Of a stretch of 16,737 nucleotides of DNA, positions 1 through 6,319 are shown piece by piece (positions within the stretch are counted from its first letter, which is position 1; each line of letters opens with the position of its first letter). The notes beneath the pieces were generated by a model, which worked only from the letters and a program-made list of their open reading frames with translations, searched no databases and was not told the DNA's origin. Source of the DNA: Firmicutes bacterium UBA4981 (lineage in GTDB: Bacteria; Bacillota; SHA-98; UBA4971); assembly GCA_002398515.1 (NCBI GenBank), contig DGZL01000016.1, forward strand, positions 1 through 16,737, read 5' to 3'. The position numbers and the translations under genes are program-made.

Positions 1-206
1 GCCAGTTTAGTCCAGATATGATTTGGGTCTTCAAATGCCTTTCTTGCCATCTGAATTTGCTGCTTCTCGTTGGGCCCGCCTGCAAACAACTCCAGAATCC
101 TGGTTAAGGTTACCAAGTTTCGCTGAGGATCTTTGGCCAGAAGAGACAGAGCATAGTCTATGGCTTGTGAAGCTACATACTTTTTCATGAGGTTATATGT
201 ATTCAA
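1..206 (-). CDS. Unidentified protein, N-terminal 68 residues only (gene runs off the window)
   Basis: This is an open frame downstream of sigE, read from a TTG start at 204-206. I chose the TTG because a G-rich Shine-Dalgarno (AGGGGGG, 214-220) sits 7 nt upstream. The in-frame ATG at 186-188 would put that site about 25 nt away. The visible part is helical and charged, with a KDPQRN segment near residue 30 and a DPNHIW segment near residue 60. It has no signal peptide or cysteine cluster. It is not sigG, which often follows sigE in Bacillota. From memory, the pattern of an xDPxxNL helix followed by a DPxxxW segment resembles the N-terminal helical lead-in of a Bacillota radical-SAM protein family. 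No radical-SAM CxxxCxxC motif is in view, so this is only a suggestion. The 32-nt gap after sigE suggests co-transcription. Confidence 0.6.
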   Translation of the reverse strand, partial: MNTYNLMKKYVASQAIDYALSLLAKDPQRNLVTLTRILELFAGGPNEKQQIQMARKAFEDPNHIWTKL

Positions 207-213
207 CTTAGGT

Positions 214-220
214 CCCCCCT
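214..220 (-). promoter_or_regulatory. Ribosome binding site deciding a TTG start
   Basis: A run of purines (AGGGGGG on the minus strand) lies 7 nt before the TTG at 204-206 and 25 nt before the first in-frame ATG. It is the only Shine-Dalgarno-like sequence in the 32-nt gap after sigE. Confidence 0.5.
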
Positions 221-238
221 CTCTCAAGTTGCTATAGT

Positions 239-982
239 CTACTCCACTTTTCTGATTTCGCGCCTAAGTTTTCTTATAATTCGCTTTTCCAGCCTGGATA
301 TATAAGATTGAGATATGCCCAGTAAATCTGCAACCTCTTTTTGTGTTTTCTCTCTTCCGTCACCAAGTCCGAATCGGAGCTCTACTATTCTCTTTTCTCT
401 CGTGGACAGCCTTTGCATAGCGTCATCCAGTAATGACTTGTCTACTTGTTCCTCTATGCATCTGTATACAATATCACTGTCAGTTCCCATGACGTCAGAT
501 AGGAGGAGTTCATTGCCGTCCCAATCTACATTGAGGGGTTCATCGAAAGACACTTCAGATCTGACTTTGTTGCTTCTGCGAAGATACATAAGGATTTCAT
601 TTTCAATGCACCGGGACGCATATGTGGCCAGCTTTATTTTCTTGGACGGATCGAACGTGTTGACAGCCTTAATTAGGCCAATCGTGCCAATGGATATCAG
701 GTCTTCCACACCTATTCCGGTATTCTCAAATTTCCTTGCTATATACACTACGAGCCTTAGATTCCTTTCGATCAACTCGCCTTTTACCTGTGTATCTCCC
801 ATTTCCAGGCGTGTTAAGAGCTCGCTTTCCTCACTCGTTGAAAGGGGTGGGGGCAATACCTCTCCCCCATTCCCTACATAGAGAATCGGGCGGCTACGGA
901 TGAGGCCGTACTTGATCGCCCATAGCACGCTCTTCAGCCTTAGGTAGAGGAGTCGATTTATGAACGGGAGACCCATTTTCAT
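239..982 (-). CDS. sigE: RNA polymerase sigma-E precursor (pro-sigma-E, early mother-cell sporulation sigma factor)
   Basis: This 247-residue sigma-70 family protein is close to Bacillus SigE (239 aa). After engulfment begins it directs mother-cell transcription, once its N-terminal pro-sequence is removed. Residues 1 to about 36 form the amphipathic, membrane-associating pro-sequence (MGLPFINRLLYLRLKSVL and following). The conserved mature start is YVGNGGEVLPPPLS at 35-48. Sigma region 2 spans roughly 70-140 (RNLRLVVYIARKFENTG; LATYASRCIENEILMYLRR). The DWDGNELLLSDV segment at 153-164 is typical of SigE. Region 4 spans about 185-245, with a helix-turn-helix at 212-234 (KTQKEVADLLGISQSYISR). 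The ATG at 980-982 has an AGGAGG site 8 nt upstream. The protease gene spoIIGA lies 49 nt upstream, giving the classic spoIIG operon. The pro-sequence is several residues longer than in B. subtilis. Confidence 0.97.
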   Translation of the reverse strand: MKMGLPFINRLLYLRLKSVLWAIKYGLIRSRPILYVGNGGEVLPPPLSTSEESELLTRLEMGDTQVKGELIERNLRLVVYIARKFENTGIGVEDLISIGTIGLIKAVNTFDPSKKIKLATYASRCIENEILMYLRRSNKVRSEVSFDEPLNVDWDGNELLLSDVMGTDSDIVYRCIEEQVDKSLLDDAMQRLSTREKRIVELRFGLGDGREKTQKEVADLLGISQSYISRLEKRIIRKLRREIRKVE

Positions 983-999
983 CCTAGTCTCCTCCTAGG
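983..999 (-). promoter_or_regulatory. Hairpin with the sigE Shine-Dalgarno in its loop
   Basis: On the minus strand CCTAG and CTAGG (5-bp perfect inverted repeat, 995-999 and 983-987) flank the heptamer GAGGAGA, which is the sigE ribosome binding site. The downstream arm ends next to the ATG. The pairing is seen directly; a role in controlling translation is inference. Confidence 0.35.
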
Positions 1000-1031
1000 C
1001 AATATTAGTAGACTACAACGCGTACTTCTGC

Positions 1032-1910
1032 TCAAGAAGCCTCCGCCAAAATGTCGGGATGGAGGAGCGCAGAAAACGCGCCTCCTCTGGAGAACTTGCT
1101 TACGTGTATTCCGATGACTACATTCTTTGCTCGGAAGTCTCGAGTTCCGTCTGATATGAGGATTTCATCAGCTCTAAACCCCGGGAGGAGGCCTTTCCCT
1201 TCGCCTATGGACGCAAAAGGGATTACCCGAAACCTGGCAAGCCACGCTGAATTCGCCAAGAGCTCAGAGATAAGCCCTAGATCTCCTGCATCGAACGCCA
1301 TGAACGCTCGTCTGACTTCTTCCGGGAGAAACTTCGCGGCTGCATTATATTCCAGAAGAATCACAGGGGAGCCTGTAAGGGGATCTTTGAGTCTGTTGCC
1401 TGTATCAATCAAAGCGTTCACTTGGAATTGAATATCACCAAAATGGATTTCTATTGGCACATATAGGAACCATTCTCGGAATCTGCGGCGGACGTAGCCC
1501 CATCCGATTTCTGTAGTTGCCACGATAGTTCCTAAGAGGCCCAAAAGCGTGGGTATGAGCCGGCGTCCTGTGAGGTAAGCTGTAGCTGAAGCGCCTCCGA
1601 ATGCCAAGGCACTAATCCCTAGCACATGGCAGGAGACAATGGCAAACTTGGATAAGGGTAAAGGCCCGAAGGACATTCTGACTGCAGGGAATATCGAAAG
1701 CATTGCCAGGGGGACTGCAGCATATGCAGGAAGATACCCAAAGTGCAGTGAGACTATGATGACTGCGTCTATGAGTCCGGCTGTGATTGATGCTACAAGT
1801 ATCTTCGCATGTCTTATTCTACAGCCGAGAACCTCTCCGGTTGCCCACAGGGTGAGCCAATGCATGGCAAAAGTCATTACAGCGGCACTCATGACAGTTT
1901 TGTGAGGCAT
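1032..1910 (-). CDS. spoIIGA: Sporulation sigma-E processing peptidase SpoIIGA (membrane aspartic protease)
   Basis: This 292-residue protein would cleave the pro-sequence from pro-sigma-E at the sporulation septum. The N-terminal half is hydrophobic, with about five membrane segments between residues 5 and 140. The C-terminal half is the cytoplasmic protease domain. It carries the aspartic-protease signature ALIDTGN (Asp169, Thr170, Gly171) followed by RLKDPLTGSPVILLE, then the family block IPFASIGEGKGLLPGFRADE near 230-249. I chose the ATG at 1908-1910 because a GGGGGTGA Shine-Dalgarno lies 5 nt upstream. An upstream in-frame extension to 1961 adds 17 hydrophilic residues with no ribosome site, and a GTG at 1917-1919 would overlap that Shine-Dalgarno. 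The first membrane segment is less like the usual family start, but the length is normal. ftsZ is upstream and sigE follows. Confidence 0.93.
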   Translation of the reverse strand: MPHKTVMSAAVMTFAMHWLTLWATGEVLGCRIRHAKILVASITAGLIDAVIIVSLHFGYLPAYAAVPLAMLSIFPAVRMSFGPLPLSKFAIVSCHVLGISALAFGGASATAYLTGRRLIPTLLGLLGTIVATTEIGWGYVRRRFREWFLYVPIEIHFGDIQFQVNALIDTGNRLKDPLTGSPVILLEYNAAAKFLPEEVRRAFMAFDAGDLGLISELLANSAWLARFRVIPFASIGEGKGLLPGFRADEILISDGTRDFRAKNVVIGIHVSKFSRGGAFSALLHPDILAEAS

Positions 1911-1915
1911 GAGAT

Positions 1916-1923
1916 TCACCCCC
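1916..1923 (-). promoter_or_regulatory. spoIIGA ribosome binding site (decides start)
   Basis: GGGGGTGA on the minus strand lies 5 nt before the ATG at 1908-1910. It is the best Shine-Dalgarno match in the whole ftsZ-spoIIGA gap and favours the 292-residue reading over longer ones. Confidence 0.55.
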
Positions 1924-2006
1924 GAACGCTGCCTATCATAGATATCGGATACTTGGTACAAGATGTGTGATTACCTATCCTACAATACGGTTTCATCTCC
2001 TTATTA

Positions 2007-2039
2007 AGTATACAATCTTCGTACTTAGAATTATGTCAG
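2007..2039 (-). promoter_or_regulatory. Candidate spoIIG promoter with long (21-bp) spacer
   Basis: On the minus strand a -35-like CTGACA (2034-2039, 5 of 6 to TTGACA) is followed by 21 nt and then a -10-like TATACT (2007-2012, 5 of 6 to TATAAT). The B. subtilis spoIIG promoter is known for near-consensus boxes about 22 bp apart, activated by Spo0A. TGTC cores, partial matches to the 0A box TGTCGAA, lie just upstream (2060-2064 and about 2047-2050) and across the -35. The boxes are seen in the sequence; the Spo0A dependence is inferred from the family operon. The predicted start is about 90 nt before the spoIIGA ATG. Confidence 0.5.
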
Positions 2040-2068
2040 AATTGAGGACAAAATGACGGCGACATAAT
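2030..2068 (-). repeat. 8-bp perfect inverted repeat in the ftsZ-spoIIGA gap
   Basis: ATTATGTC and GACATAAT (2030-2037 and 2061-2068) are perfect reverse complements separated by 23 nt, starting 5 nt after the ftsZ stop codon. The promoter-proximal arm overlaps the candidate spoIIG -35. The stem is AT-rich and no T-run follows, so it is a poor intrinsic terminator. It could be a regulator site or the 3' end hairpin of ftsZ mRNA. Confidence 0.45.
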
Positions 2069-2073
2069 GCAAG

Positions 2074-3135
2074 TTAACGTTTTTGGCCTCGTCCTCTTCT
2101 AAGGAAGGCCGGTATGTCCAGGTCTTCACTGCCTGCGAAATCGCTGATTTCCACAGCTTCCAGCCCAACTCTTTCTCTGACCTTGGATTCAAAACCTGTG
2201 GCAATAACGGTGATCTTGATTTCATCCGTAAGGTTTTCGTCAATCATTGCGCCGAATATGATATTAGCGTCACTGTCAGCGGCTTTTGCAACAAGTTCAG
2301 CAGCTTCATTTACTTCAAAGAGACCTAAACTGCTGCTTCCCGTTATGTTCATGAGCACGCCTTTGGCACCGTCAATGGTTGTTTCAAGGAGAGGGCTTTC
2401 TATGGCAGCTTTCGCAGCCTTCTCGGCACGGCCTTCACCTGAAGCTGTCCCTATACCCATTAGAGCTGAACCTGCGTTACACATGATGGTTCTTACGTCT
2501 GCAAAATCGACGTTTATCAGGCCGGGCACGGTAATCAGGTCTGAAATGCCTTGTACTCCGTGGCGCAGCACATCATCTGCCAGTTGGAAGGCATCAAGAA
2601 TCGAGGTGGCGGGCTCGCTGACCTGGAGGAGCCTATCATTGGGTATCACAATAAGGGCGTCTACCTTGCTTTTCAAGTTATCGACCCCTACCACTGCTTG
2701 AGCCATGCGCTTCTTACCTTCAAAGGTAAAAGGCTTCGTCACCACACCTACGGTAAGAGAGCCCAGTTCTTTTGCAATGGAGGCTACGATAGGGGCACCG
2801 CCCGTACCTGTTCCACCGCCCATGCCTGCGGTGATAAATACCATGTCAGCTCCTTCTAAGGCGCGCCGAATCACGTCATAGCTTTCTTGCGCTGCCTGCT
2901 CTCCAATTTCAGGGTTTGAACCTGCGCCAAGGCCCTTTGTGAGCTTTTCTCCAACCTGGATTTTTATACTGGCGTCAGATATGGCGAGTGCCTGTGCGTC
3001 AGTATTAACTGCCACAAACTCCACACCTGATAATCCTGCCGTTATCATCCGGTTTATCGCGTTGGAACCTCCTCCTCCGACTCCTATCACCTTAATGTTT
3101 GTGAACTGCTCCATTTCAAGTTCCAGGTTGAACAC
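2074..3135 (-). CDS. ftsZ: Cell division protein FtsZ (tubulin-like GTPase)
   Basis: FtsZ polymerises with GTP into the Z-ring that places the division septum and, in sporulation, the polar septum. The 353-residue protein shows the GTP-binding start IGVGGGGSNAINRM (17-30), the tubulin signature GGGTGTG (106-112), and the catalytic T7 loop NVDFADVR (208-215). The conserved C-terminal peptide DLDIPAFLRRGR (338-349) docks FtsA and SepF-type partners. The linker between the globular core (ending near 315) and this peptide is only about 22 residues, much shorter than the roughly 50 of B. subtilis. The start is a GTG (3133-3135) with a GGAGGG site 7 nt upstream. ftsA lies 34 nt upstream, and spoIIGA follows after 163 nt. 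Confidence 0.98.
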   Translation of the reverse strand: MFNLELEMEQFTNIKVIGVGGGGSNAINRMITAGLSGVEFVAVNTDAQALAISDASIKIQVGEKLTKGLGAGSNPEIGEQAAQESYDVIRRALEGADMVFITAGMGGGTGTGGAPIVASIAKELGSLTVGVVTKPFTFEGKKRMAQAVVGVDNLKSKVDALIVIPNDRLLQVSEPATSILDAFQLADDVLRHGVQGISDLITVPGLINVDFADVRTIMCNAGSALMGIGTASGEGRAEKAAKAAIESPLLETTIDGAKGVLMNITGSSSLGLFEVNEAAELVAKAADSDANIIFGAMIDENLTDEIKITVIATGFESKVRERVGLEAVEISDFAGSEDLDIPAFLRRGRGQKR

Positions 3136-3169
3136 GTATTATCCCTCCTGCGTCATCGCCAAATTCAAA

Positions 3170-4360
3170 TCAGAAGAAATCCTTTAAGAACTCATCGAAC
3201 CATCCTCTGAGATTAAACAGCGCCCTCTTAAACGCAGAGGGCTGTGATTCCCTGGCAAGCAAGAATCGGGAATCCCCTGCTACATGTCGTGTAATTCCCA
3301 AAGCCACTTGCGACAGGCTACGAGGCTCAATTCCTTTTGGCACACTAATCGGATGAGACTTGCCGATTTGCGCCGGCAAATCAAGGATCTCAGAAGCCAG
3401 CTCCAAGGTGCCGGGGGCAAATGAGCCTGCGCCCGCAAAGAACACGCCACACGGCACAAGCCCGGTATTCCGGACTTCACGGGTCTCTGATTCGATAAGC
3501 TCAATGATTTCTCGCAATCTCGCGTCTATTATGTCTTGGATGAATTCATCTTTATCCTTATCATTTTCTCCGCCGGAAGCGCTTCTCTGCTTTATTCTTT
3601 CAGCTTCCTCAAACGGAATCTTCATGCCTATAGCTATATCATTCGTGATGTGTACGCCGCCTACAGGTACACATAGGAATTGGATTGGTGTTCCTTCATA
3701 GAATGCTACTACCTGGGTTATCTGGCCGCCGATATCAACCAGCATTGCACCCCTGTGAGTCTGCTCATCTGTGAGAATTGCCTGTGCAACAGCTACCGGC
3801 TCTAAGATTCGTCCCTCAATAGATAAGCCTGCTCGCTCCACGCTTTCCGCCATGTTTTCCAGGATTGTCACTTGACCCGTAATAACCCTGGCATTGACCT
3901 CCAGTCTGATACCGGTCATCCCTTCAGGGTCTTGGATACCACCCAGTCCGTCTACGATGTATTCTTGAGGCAAGACTGATATGATCTCCCGGTCAGGCGG
4001 GACGGCAAGAACACTTGCCGCATCAAGGGCCTGCTTCACGTCGAGGGCAGTTATTCGCCAATCATCTCCTGAAGTCGCCGTCATACCGTGACTGGCAGCG
4101 CATGATACACGAATTACAGGGACTCCCACAAACACACTGCGTGTGTTAACGCCTGCCATGCGTGTTGCGCGTTTATTTGCAGTCGCTATCGCAGATGCGA
4201 CTTCATCAATATCAACAATCACTCCGCGGCGAAGACCCTGGCAAGGCTCTTCGCCGACGCCTATGATATCAATTTCGCCCTCGTCGTTTACTCGAGCTAT
4301 GACTTGAGATATTCGTGTAGTACCGATATCTAAACCGGCAATAATACTGTTATGAGACAT
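3170..4360 (-). CDS. ftsA: Cell division protein FtsA (actin-like Z-ring membrane anchor)
   Basis: This 396-residue actin/Hsp70-fold ATPase tethers FtsZ to the membrane and recruits the divisome. The phosphate-1 motif is GLDIGTTRISQV (9-20). An SHS2-type 1C subdomain follows at roughly 80-160 (REIISVLPQEYIVDG). Phosphate-2 is LVDIGGQITQVVAF (207-220), and the adenosine motif is FFAGAGSFAPG (307-317). The C-terminal amphipathic membrane-targeting helix is FNLRGWFDEFLKDFF (382-396). Phosphate-2 departs from the usual DIGGGTT pattern (Gln-Ile in place of Gly-Thr), phosphate-1 has Arg instead of Lys, and the adenosine site reads GAG rather than GGG/GGA. The overall fold signals are intact. The start ATG (4358-4360) has AGGAGG 6 nt upstream. 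It is followed by ftsZ, its direct partner. Confidence 0.96.
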   Translation of the reverse strand: MSHNSIIAGLDIGTTRISQVIARVNDEGEIDIIGVGEEPCQGLRRGVIVDIDEVASAIATANKRATRMAGVNTRSVFVGVPVIRVSCAASHGMTATSGDDWRITALDVKQALDAASVLAVPPDREIISVLPQEYIVDGLGGIQDPEGMTGIRLEVNARVITGQVTILENMAESVERAGLSIEGRILEPVAVAQAILTDEQTHRGAMLVDIGGQITQVVAFYEGTPIQFLCVPVGGVHITNDIAIGMKIPFEEAERIKQRSASGGENDKDKDEFIQDIIDARLREIIELIESETREVRNTGLVPCGVFFAGAGSFAPGTLELASEILDLPAQIGKSHPISVPKGIEPRSLSQVALGITRHVAGDSRFLLARESQPSAFKRALFNLRGWFDEFLKDFF

Positions 4361-4392
4361 AGACTACCTCCTGCATCTACTACACAAAGAAT

Positions 4393-4770
4393 TCAACGTC
4401 TTTCATATGACTCCTCTTCTCTCAGGAGTCTTCTCTTAAACCACTTATCAAGAATATATCTTCGTATAATGCCTACATTAGTAAAAATTCTAATGCTGAA
4501 GGCTACAGTTGCGCCCAAAACGAGGTCAACGCCGAGTTTATCTCCTACCATAGTTAGGGCTGTGGCCAGCGCTGTGTTTACCAGGAATCCGGATATGAAG
4601 ACAGTCCTGTCAAATGTCCCTTGCAATCCTGCGCGAATTCCGCCGAATACGCAGTCCAGCGCAGCGAGAATACCGATAGCAATATACTGTGAGTATTTTA
4701 TTGGAAAGCGTAAAGGTGTAAGTAAGGCAATTATTATACCTACAATGAGCCCGATAACAGGCAGCATCAT
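4393..4770 (-). CDS. sbp: Small basic protein Sbp (DUF1290 membrane protein)
   Basis: This 125-residue hydrophobic protein of the DUF1290 family is found next to ftsA and ftsZ in many Bacillota; its function is not known. It has about three membrane segments (residues 3-20, 28-45 and 58-95). The family block LAALDCVFGGIRAGLQG spans residues 35-51, and FDRTVFISGFLVN follows at 53-65. The tail from residue 104 (RRYILDKWFKRRLLREEE and on) is strongly basic and charged. The gene starts with ATGATG at 4765-4770, overlapping the upstream DUF881 stop by 4 nt, which suggests translational coupling. Either ATG could be used. A GGGAG site lies 7 nt upstream. ftsA starts 32 nt downstream. Confidence 0.93.
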   Translation of the reverse strand: MMLPVIGLIVGIIIALLTPLRFPIKYSQYIAIGILAALDCVFGGIRAGLQGTFDRTVFISGFLVNTALATALTMVGDKLGVDLVLGATVAFSIRIFTNVGIIRRYILDKWFKRRLLREEESYERR

Positions 4771-5489
4771 TTCTGTGCTCCCTCCAATACCGGCTTAGCA
4801 TATTGAAAATATAAACCGCCTTTATAACCTGAAACTTGAACGGTAGCCGATTTTTGAACTTTCGCCTCGATGCCCCATGCTCTAAGAGTATCCAGTATTC
4901 CATCTCTCATGTGCAACGCGCTGTCCAGCGCGTCAGGGTCACCAATTGCGTGTATCTCATAGGGTGGCCCAATCCGGACGTTGTTGACGGAGATTACAGG
5001 GCCGGAACATCTGACTTCAGAAGTGGCGATCATCCTTTGGCTGTTTACAGATACGGCTTCAGCCCCTGCAGCAAACAGTTCATTGACTACTTGAAGGATA
5101 TCGTTATCATGGACAAGGAAAAGCTCAGGGCTTTCTCCCGGCCCGGCTTGGCGCTTACTGTCATTCAGTGTGACAATTACACCGGAGCCTTCAACAGCTG
5201 TCAATCCCGCAGCCATCCTTGCCTTTGCAAGTTCAGCTCGAATGGTTTCAGCGGTTTTCTCTCCTTCTGCAACTTTGGACACTTGCTCTCTAAGGACTTC
5301 GACTTCCTTTTCCAGGATCATTCTTTCTGCGTCAGATTTTCGTAGCATATCGCTTAGGTCTTCCAGTCGTCTTGACGGTATCTGACTTTTCCCTATGTAT
5401 TCCTGTGTTCTGACCTGTCCTACCAGCAATATGCCAAGGATAACGCACACTCCGGCGACATATAACTCAAACGCCCGAGCTTTTTTCAC
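4767..5489 (-). CDS. DUF881 family membrane-anchored protein (YlxW/YlxX-like)
   Basis: This 240-residue protein has one N-terminal membrane segment (8-25), a coiled-coil stretch (about 40-92) and a C-terminal extracytoplasmic DUF881 domain (about 95-235). Marker stretches are GSGVIVTLND (101-110), NELFAAGAEAVSVN (136-149) and RIGPPYEIHAIGDP (172-185). The topology resembles divisome coiled-coil proteins but the biochemical role is unknown. B. subtilis has two such paralogues (ylxW, ylxX) at this place; only one is present here. The start is GTG (5487-5489), because there is no in-frame ATG before residue 48. A G-run lies about 7 nt upstream. It is the first gene after a strong promoter candidate (5527-5554) and overlaps sbp by 4 nt. 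Confidence 0.92.
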   Translation of the reverse strand: MKKARAFELYVAGVCVILGILLVGQVRTQEYIGKSQIPSRRLEDLSDMLRKSDAERMILEKEVEVLREQVSKVAEGEKTAETIRAELAKARMAAGLTAVEGSGVIVTLNDSKRQAGPGESPELFLVHDNDILQVVNELFAAGAEAVSVNSQRMIATSEVRCSGPVISVNNVRIGPPYEIHAIGDPDALDSALHMRDGILDTLRAWGIEAKVQKSATVQVSGYKGGLYFQYAKPVLEGAQK

Positions 5490-5526
5490 CTCTTACCCCC
5501 CAGCAATAACCTAATCTCCCCTGTAG

Positions 5527-5554
5527 ATTATACTATAGCTTGGGCATTTGTCAC
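5527..5554 (-). promoter_or_regulatory. Sigma-A-type promoter for DUF881-sbp-ftsA-ftsZ
   Basis: On the minus strand GTGACA (5549-5554, 5 of 6 to TTGACA), a 16-nt spacer and a perfect TATAAT (5527-5532) form a near-consensus housekeeping promoter. The -35 overlaps the last base of the ftsQ stop codon. Transcription would begin near 5520, about 30 nt before the GTG of the DUF881 gene. It would give ftsA and ftsZ their own supply separate from the mur genes. Confidence 0.7.
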
Positions 5555-6306
5555 TAGTTACTATGTTTTATCACAGGCCTCTTGGGAAACCGTACGTCAA
5601 TGTAGGAGGCATGACGGTTCTCTTCATCCAACCTAAGCAAGAGGGAATCCAAGACATCGAGGCGTGCAAGATACTCCTTTTGAGTTCCTAACCCCAGCGT
5701 CACCCAGGTGCCGGATTGCAGGTAAATCGAGATACCGGTGGCATCTGCATAGTTGATCTCTGAGACTTCTTTTATAAGATGCGGAGGGAGGGTGGTTGCA
5801 ACGAGGAGCATTGAATCAAGTTCTTGAAGCTGGATTCGTTTTCCGACCAATACTTGTTGCGGCCTGATACCGGTAATCAGCGGAGGGTCTTTTGCGCCAT
5901 AGGACTCGGCAATTGCAATAGCAAAGCCGGCTGCGTCCACAAGGACGTAGTATCCGGAATAGGGCATGACTGCAACCGGAGCTCGCTCTGTCACGTTTAG
6001 TACCAGCGTAGAAGGAAGCTTGCGTTCTACCAGAACTTTGTCCACTCTTGCGTGGGTCTCAATCCTCTCGGCCAACATAATCAAGTCCACATCAAAGATG
6101 TTTGTGTCCTTGACGTAATCGGCAAGAACAGTAATCTCATCACATGAAATGGTTGTGAGTCCCGAGACGTCTATATGCTCTACGAGAAAGAATGAGGATT
6201 TGAGAAATCCGAAACTTGTACCTGCCAAAAACAACAGAATCAGGGCAAAAGGTATCAGTCTCGACGGCGCTCTTTTCTCTTCTCCGGAAAGATCAAGTTC
6301 GTCCAC
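5554..6306 (-). CDS. ftsQ: Cell division protein FtsQ/DivIB
   Basis: This 250-residue bitopic membrane protein of the divisome forms a complex with FtsL and DivIC/FtsB. A short cytoplasmic tail (1-15) is followed by one membrane helix (about 16-36). The POTRA domain (about 41-108) includes VEHIDVSGL and the ERKLPSTLVLNVTERAPVA segment that marks the family. The beta domain (about 110-235) contains YVLVDAAGFAI. The start is GTG (6304-6306) with an AGGAG site 7 nt upstream. No ATG is better placed. It lies 13 nt after murA, so it is very likely co-transcribed with it. Its last bases carry the -35 of the next promoter. The length is normal for DivIB. Confidence 0.92.
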   Translation of the reverse strand: MDELDLSGEEKRAPSRLIPFALILLFLAGTSFGFLKSSFFLVEHIDVSGLTTISCDEITVLADYVKDTNIFDVDLIMLAERIETHARVDKVLVERKLPSTLVLNVTERAPVAVMPYSGYYVLVDAAGFAIAIAESYGAKDPPLITGIRPQQVLVGKRIQLQELDSMLLVATTLPPHLIKEVSEINYADATGISIYLQSGTWVTLGLGTQKEYLARLDVLDSLLLRLDEENRHASYIDVRFPKRPVIKHSN

Positions 6307-6319
6307 AGCTCAACTCCTA

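Noticed and set aside
1911..1961. 17-residue longer start for spoIIGA
   Set aside because: The extra residues are polar and unlike the family start, and the only good Shine-Dalgarno serves the ATG at 1908-1910.
1916..1996. 26-codon leader peptide frame before spoIIGA
   Set aside because: Its AAGGAG abuts the ATG with no spacing, so initiation is unlikely, and no attenuator-like structure follows.
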